NCBI GenBank assembly: GCA_023846275.1
Contig: CM043875.1
Coordinates: 23,192,593-23,256,592, forward strand
Source of the DNA: Vanilla planifolia
Taxonomy: Eukaryota > Streptophyta > Magnoliopsida > Asparagales > Orchidaceae
DNA: 64,000 nucleotides
Reading direction: 5' to 3'
How positions within the stretch are numbered: position 1 is the stretch's first letter; every line of letters begins with the position of its first letter. The translations under genes and the position numbers were made by a program. Shown in pieces: positions 59,490 to 64,000 of this stretch. The notes under the pieces are model-generated. The model was given only the letters and a program-made list of their open reading frames with translations, was not told where the DNA came from and did no database searches.

Positions 59490-60420
59490 ACCCTAGATGA
59501 AGCCTAAGCCATGAGTGGAGCACTTCTTAGATGTATTCATGTGATTAATGCCATGATACTTTATGAGCATTATAGACTCAACCATGGAGCATGATTGACT
59601 AACCCATTTTTAAGAGCTATTTGATGTTATGAAGTGCCTAACTAAGAAGAAGGCCATGCTTGTAGCACTAATCTTAAATAAAGAAGATATCATTTAGAGG
59701 TGAGGTTATCACTAGACCTTGTTCAGTGATATCCCAAATAATGAGGTTCCTTGGAGCAAGTTAGAGTCTTCATTCAAAGAGCATTATGTGTTATAAACTA
59801 CCAAGGCCTAGTTTTAGAGGGATCTTTCTCATTTTAATTAGAGACAGATGATAGTTGTTGATTGTGTCTTAAGATTCACTTACTAATTCTATGCATCAAA
59901 GTTGGTTCCTTTAGAGGAATGCAAATGTGAGTTGCTCATGGATGGACTCAGACCTTCTCTTTAAAAGCATCTAGTAGATCCTCAGTTTACTTAGTATCTA
60001 GACTTGATAGAGGCAGCTAAGATAGTTGAGTAGGTGGAGATTCATGTTAAGGCATTTAGAGATGTTGGTCAGAAAAGAAAGAATTTAAAGTCTTCTAAGA
60101 ACAAAATGTCTAGTAAGTTCCATGGAAAAAGGAGGTAGAGGAGATCTAACCATGATGATCAATCTACACTTATTACAACATAATCAGTTAGTGAGTGCCA
60201 AACAAGCAAACTAAGGAACAGGTCCCATGGTGCTACTAATGTGATAAAAGGCATGGTGATACCTATCATTTCAAGGAGAATGTTTTATCTACCAGAAGCT
60301 TGGCCACAAGAAGGAAACTTGTCTTGAGAGGAAAAAGAGCATTATGGGCATTAATCAATTTAGAGATGGTCCAAATAGTAGTCATAGATCTATGCTCTCA
60401 TATAATAGCAAATAGCAAAG
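59490..60420 (+). pseudogene. Gypsy-4 gag (broken)
   Basis: The Gag core is legible in pieces: a FDVMKCLTKKKAMLVALIL-like stretch (near 59620-59680), PWSKLESSFKEHYV (59750-59792), and LVPLEECKCELLMDGLRPSL (59900-59965), where the family has ExxxCxxFLxGLRPxI, then AAKIVE (near 60018). Two zinc-binding blocks follow: CYxCDKRHG (60232-60258) and FIYQKLGHKKETC (60280-60320). Beyond 60340 the reading fades. Confidence 0.78.
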
Positions 60421-60539
60421 GCTTTTAATGTGATTATTGTTACGATTTTATTTTAGGAGTTACTTTTATTGCCCTCTTTTATATTACTACATTTTATTCC
60501 ATTATCTCGAAGCTTTCTTGGGATAGGAATAAGGGCAAT

Positions 60540-60800
60540 AAAGGATAACTACAATCACCATTAATGGTGAGGCTATCTTTTGACTACAAGTTCCTAGTTA
60601 GGTATAGAGTTCAAGGTGATATACTTATTCTTGGCCAGAGCATTGAAATAGAGCTTATCCTAGTTCTTATAATCGAGTTCAACCTTATTATACACATGGA
60701 CTGCATGACTTGGCATGGGGTGGTGATTGGTTATTAGGAAAAGAAGATTTGAATCAGTGTTAAAATCAATTTATGTGGTTTACTTTGGTGCCAACCAACA
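60540..60800 (+). pseudogene. Gypsy-4 protease C-terminal remnant
   Basis: GDILILGQSIEIELILVL (60612-60665) and MDCMTWHGVVI (60695-60730) correspond to the end of a gypsy protease (xDVILGMDWLxxxxAxIDC). The active-site DSG block is not recognisable. Confidence 0.6.
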
Positions 60801-60829
60801 AGTTCCTATCTAGATGTTTTCCCATATTA

Positions 60830-61560
60830 TTTGTTAGGATAACCACCAAAATGTGAGGTTAGGTTTTTTATTGACCTAGATCTAAGAGCTAACCCTATTA
60901 CCAAAGCACCTTATAGAATAAAAATAGTTAAATTGTGTGAACTAAAAGTAAAATTACAAGATTTGGTAAGCAAAGGCTTATTTATACCTAATGCATGGAG
61001 GGCCTATCCTCTTTGTTAAGAAGAAGGATGATAGAATATGCATATGTTTGGATTATTGGGAGCTTAATAAAGTGATAGTCAATAACTAGTTTCCCTTGCT
61101 CAAGATTGATGACTTAATGTGTCAACTATAGGGTGCTAAAGGCTTCTTTAAGATAAATCTTTGGTGAAGATATCACCAAATTTGAATTCGAGAGGACATT
61201 CCCAAGGGAGCATTTTAGACATTAGGAATTATGAGTTCATAATATTGCCCTTTCAACTTTTAAAACATCTACAATATTTATGGATAACATGAGTCATATA
61301 TTTCAATCAGTCCTATATCACTTTGTCATCATGTTTATTGATTACATCTTAGTGTATTCTCATACTAAAGTGAAGCATACAAAGCATCTTCAGACACTTT
61401 TGGAGTTGCTTAGAATCAAGCAACTTTATGCAAAGTTTTCCAAATGTTCCTTTTGGTCAAATTAGGTAATGTTCCTTGGACACATAGTTAGTGCTAAAGG
61501 AGTTTCAGTAGACCCTAGCAAGATTCATGATATTACTAAGAGAGGCTAGTTACAATACTA
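60830..61560 (+). pseudogene. Gypsy-4 reverse transcriptase (broken)
   Basis: Motifs in order: VRFFIDLDLRANPITKAPYR (60860-60919), LKVKLQDLVSKGLFIPN, FVKKKDDRICICLDYWELNKV (61012-61075), PLLKIDDLMCQL, the KGFFKINLW block (61138-61165, where the first catalytic Asp of KIDL is Asn), and the 61-codon frame 61280-61465. That frame has FIDYILVYS at 61334-61360, so FIDD has lost its second Asp to Tyr; it continues with QLYAKFSKCSFW and, after a stop, FLGHIVSAKGVSVDPSKI. Both catalytic blocks are damaged. Confidence 0.9.
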
Positions 61561-61739
61561 GAAATCTAAAGTTTCTTGAATCTTTTAAGTTATTACTACA
61601 AGTTTCTTCCAAACCTCTTTAGTATTATTGCACCTCTAACATAATTGATAAAGAAGCGAGAGATTTTCTCTTAATCAAATCAGTGTGACCAAAGTCTTTT
61701 GTGAGCTAAAGGAGAAGTTGAGTTCAACTCTAGTCTTAA

Positions 61740-62120
61740 CTTTTTTCCCAATCAAAGTAGGCTCTATAAATTTTCACTAACTCATAACATACCAATTTGT
61801 GTGCAATTCTTATGCAGGTGGTCATATTATCGATTAAACATGTGGGCAGTTACACGAGCCAACCTCATGCATGACCTAGAGTTGGTAGCTATAGTGTTTG
61901 CCCTTAAGGTTTGGTGACACTACTTTTATAGAGTGCAAATAGAGCTTTTTACTAATCATAAAAACCTTAAGTACATTTTACTCAAAGAGAGCTCAACTTG
62001 AGGAAATAACATCGATTGGAGCTTATCAAGGACTTTGATTTATATATTAAGTATGCCATGACAAGGTTAATTCAATAGTAGATTCTTTAAGTAGAGATAC
62101 AGCTCTTGTAGAGAGATCCA
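61740..62120 (+). pseudogene. Gypsy-4 RNase H (broken)
   Basis: DLELVAIVFALKVW (61877-61917) is the conserved ExxYxxHDLELxAVVFALKxW motif, followed by HYFYRVQIELFTNHKNLKYI (61918-61978), where the family has GxxxxxxTDHKSLKYI with a catalytic Asp (here Asn). The tail KVNSIVDSLSRDTAL (62062-62107) equals KANVVADALSR. The catalytic Asp loss is again G to A. Confidence 0.87.
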
Positions 62121-62279
62121 AGAGAGAGGTAGTGATGGATGTCTATAGGGTTTAGACTCAATTGGTAATATCATTTATTTTTGGTTTGACTTAGTGCACT
62201 TCATATTCATGTTGATTGGATGGATGAGTTCAAGAAACTTCAATGTGTGGACCTTGAGCTATAAAGAGTGATTGTTAAA

Positions 62280-63290
62280 CTTTAGTAGAGATGGTCTAAG
62301 GATTTTTTCTTGAGAGATGATATCTTGATCTACCAAGGTAGGTGGTGTATCCTAGTGCTCTAAAAGATCAAAGAAAGGTTACTGAGAGAGGCTAATAATA
62401 ACTGATTTATCTAAGAAAGACTAAAATGTTAGGAATCTCAAAACCTTATTTTGGTGGAGAGGTTTAAACAAGTGAGTTTCTTGGTACATTCAAAACTATT
62501 TCATTTACTAAATAGTGAAAGAAAAATATTAGAAGCTTGGCAATCTACTTCATAATCTAACAATATTAGAATGGAAGTGGGAAGAGATCATTATGGATTT
62601 CATCTCAGGTTTATCAAGGATTAGGCAAGGGTATGATGAGATTTGGGTGATTAATGATTGATTGACTAAATTAGCTCACTTTCTTGTTGTTAGGAAGACA
62701 GATTTAGTCAACAAGTTGGTAGAGTTGTATGTGTAATAACTTATTTAAATACATGAGCCCAAAGTGATTATTTCTAATCAAATGTTTATCTCACAATTTT
62801 AGAACCATTTACATCAAACATTAGGGACCACTATTTGGTTTAATAAAACTTATCATCTCCAACAAGATGGTATGTCAAAGAGGATGATCCAGACCAAAGA
62901 AGACCTACTGAGACTTAGTATGTACTCTTCTATCAATTGTTACAAATAGTTGCCATTGGTAAAGTTTGTTTACAATAACTATCAATGGACAATTTTATGG
63001 CATTGTATGAGTGGCATTGTAGATCTCTTTTTTTTGGACTAAAAGCAAGTTCATGCAAGTGTTTGGACCTCAAAATATTGAGGAGACTAAGGAGGAGATC
63101 CAAAGATAATGCAAGAGATTGTATGTGGTTCAAAACCATCAAAAAAATATTTTGATGATAAGCATTGACTAACAAATTTTGCTTTATGAGATTAGGTATT
63201 TCTTAATGTTAATCAAAAGTGGGGATTATTCTGATTTGGGAGAGCTTTAAAATTGAGATATAAGTACATTGGTTTGTACTATACTTTAGA
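62280..63290 (+). pseudogene. Gypsy-4 integrase (broken)
   Basis: WSKDFFLRDDILIYQGRWCI (62291-62350) opens the domain. EEIIMDFISGL (about 62584-62615) has the first catalytic Asp (62595-62597), followed by YDEIWVIND, LTKLAHFLVVRKTD and KLVELYV. The second Asp is Asn (ISNQMFISQF, near 62770; the family has VSDRDPRF). The third position, Glu in SERT, is Lys (SKRMIQTKEDLLR, near 62876-62915). LPLVKFVYNNYQW and the CRSPL-type region follow, then a VFLNVNQKWG-like stretch near 63197. Two of three catalytic residues are changed by G-to-A. Confidence 0.88.
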
Positions 63291-63299
63291 GTGGATTAA

Positions 63300-63600
63300 A
63301 TCTATATCTTACCAAATTTAGATGCAAAAGTCTTTAATAGGGACTAATGATATCCTCTATGTTTCTAATTTAATAAAGTATGATTCATCATATATTCCTC
63401 AAGAGGAGCTAGAGATTTTGTAGTAATCACTAGATGACACTTACTAGGAGCACCCAGTGAGTATATTGGTGCATAGTACCAAGTTGGTGATGAGCAAGAG
63501 CTCACCCATAGTTAGAGTACTATGGAGTAAGTAGGACAAATGAGAGGTTACCTGGGAGATGGAGAGAGAAGTGCAACATAAATGATCAAAAATATTTTTA
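63300..63600 (+). pseudogene. Gypsy-4 integrase tail with chromodomain-like segment
   Basis: DILYVSNLIKYDSSYI (63352-63399) is the DVFHVSxLRKYxPDPSHxI motif. PVSILVHSTKLVMSK, VRVLWSK and VTWEMEREVQ (63456-63577) match the PVRILDRxxxxLRxKxIPLVKVLWxxxxxEEATWExExxM segment, the chromodomain-like tail of Tekay-type chromoviruses, thought to guide insertion into heterochromatin. The DFEDEI-type end precedes the polypurine tract. Confidence 0.78.
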
Positions 63601-63625
63601 GGATTTTGAGGATGAAATCCCTATT

Positions 63626-63638
63626 AAGATGGAGATAA
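63626..63638 (+). promoter_or_regulatory. Gypsy-4 polypurine tract
   Basis: AAGATGGAGATAA directly before the LTR start. Confidence 0.65.
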
Positions 63639-64000
63639 TATTACATCCCTCAAGTTATCTAGCTTAGATAGGACAATTGCATGCCTTATGCAAGTCTAAG
63701 ATATGTCATTTTTCTTTTAGCATGGTTGTTTAAGTGTTGGCTTGAATTAAATTACAAACTTTGAATTTTAAATCTTGTTTAGACATCATATATGTTTAAG
63801 AAAAGCTCAAATTTTTAACCATGATGGTTAATATAAAGAGCTAGAATTAATATAACACTTCTTTATTTTCCAATAACCTTTAAGATAAGGCTTTAAAATT
63901 GGCATAAATTTCCTCAAAGCTAGGATTTTAGGGTCATGTAAGCATAAGATTTGAAATTCAAATTCCTTTATGCCTAAAATTTAGGAAGAAGATTAAGCAA
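63639..64000 (+). repeat. Gypsy-4 3' LTR, 5' part only
   Basis: Starts TATTACATCCCTCAAG, i.e. the TGTAACATCCC start with two changes, and runs off the window. Its start resembles that of SoloLTR-2, so the two may be of one family; too little is visible to test this. Confidence 0.7.

Larger units (their letters stand above)
59480..64000 (+). mobile_element. Gypsy-4: chromovirus-like Ty3/gypsy element, 3' LTR cut by window edge
   Basis: gag, protease end, RT, RNase H, integrase and a chromodomain-like tail follow in order, then a polypurine tract and the first 362 bases of the 3' LTR. The tail after integrase (PVSILVHSTK...VRVLWSK...TWEMERE) and an LTR start of TxTxACATCC type point to the Tekay/Del chromoviruses. 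Stops and frameshifts are frequent throughout. No 5' LTR was found, so it is probably 5'-truncated. Confidence 0.87.

Noticed and set aside
59485..59500. TGTGACACCC as an LTR start
   Set aside because: Gypsy-4 gag follows within about 100 bases and no LTR end or second copy supports it.

Overview
This window reads as plant nuclear DNA: a very AT-rich, gene-poor stretch built almost entirely of old, degraded, partly nested retrotransposons. Evidence: Ty1/copia polyproteins (gag knuckles, DSG protease, integrase, RT, RNase H), Ty3/gypsy polyproteins, an L1-type LINE with endonuclease, RT, zf-RVT and RNase H domains, initiator-tRNA-Met primer sites of the plant type, and LTRs of 0.5-2.3 kb. I see no intact host gene, tRNA, rRNA, CRISPR array or prokaryotic feature. 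The species cannot be told; the load of old, stop-ridden elements fits an angiosperm with slow removal of repeats (inference).

Layout. 1-3940: Copia-1 (+), entering from outside the window, with a 3' LTR that contains a 152-bp-arm hairpin. About 4680-7976: Gypsy-1 (-), a 5' LTR, primer site and decayed gag. About 10430-12220: Copia-2 (+), only RT/RNase H debris and a 3' LTR. 15780-28870: LINE-1 (-), split in two by Copia-3 (+, 18486-27908), a Maximus/SIRE-like element with LTRs of about 2 kb; an ATTCT duplication flanks Copia-3. 29418-35510: Gypsy-2 (-), both LTRs, gag, protease and the integrase tail, RT/RNase H lost. 37463-39656: a solo LTR (SoloLTR-1) with a TTATC duplication and a (GA)40 microsatellite. 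40827-44500: an AT-rich block with recurring motifs, perhaps one long LTR. 45228-51587: Copia-4 (+), a relative of Copia-3 keeping both LTRs and gag but almost no pol. 53077-59170: Gypsy-3 (+), whose gag is interrupted by a reversed LTR (SoloLTR-2, 54395-56733). 59480-64000: Gypsy-4 (+), a chromovirus-like gag-pol ending in a 3' LTR cut by the window edge.

How it fits together. The elements give a relative order of events: LINE-1 before Copia-3, and Gypsy-3 before SoloLTR-2. Many disabling changes are C:G to T:A transitions (Trp to stop, catalytic Asp to Asn, Glu to Lys), as expected of methylated, silenced DNA. Gypsy-2, Gypsy-3 and Copia-4 have lost central pol segments. None of the elements could now supply its own complete proteins.

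Most interesting items: the snap-back duplication inside the Copia-1 LTR, the two reconstructable nested insertions, the SoloLTR-1 with its internal repeats, and a perfect 21-bp inverted repeat at 15625-15719 that no element explains. I found no convincing new functional system.
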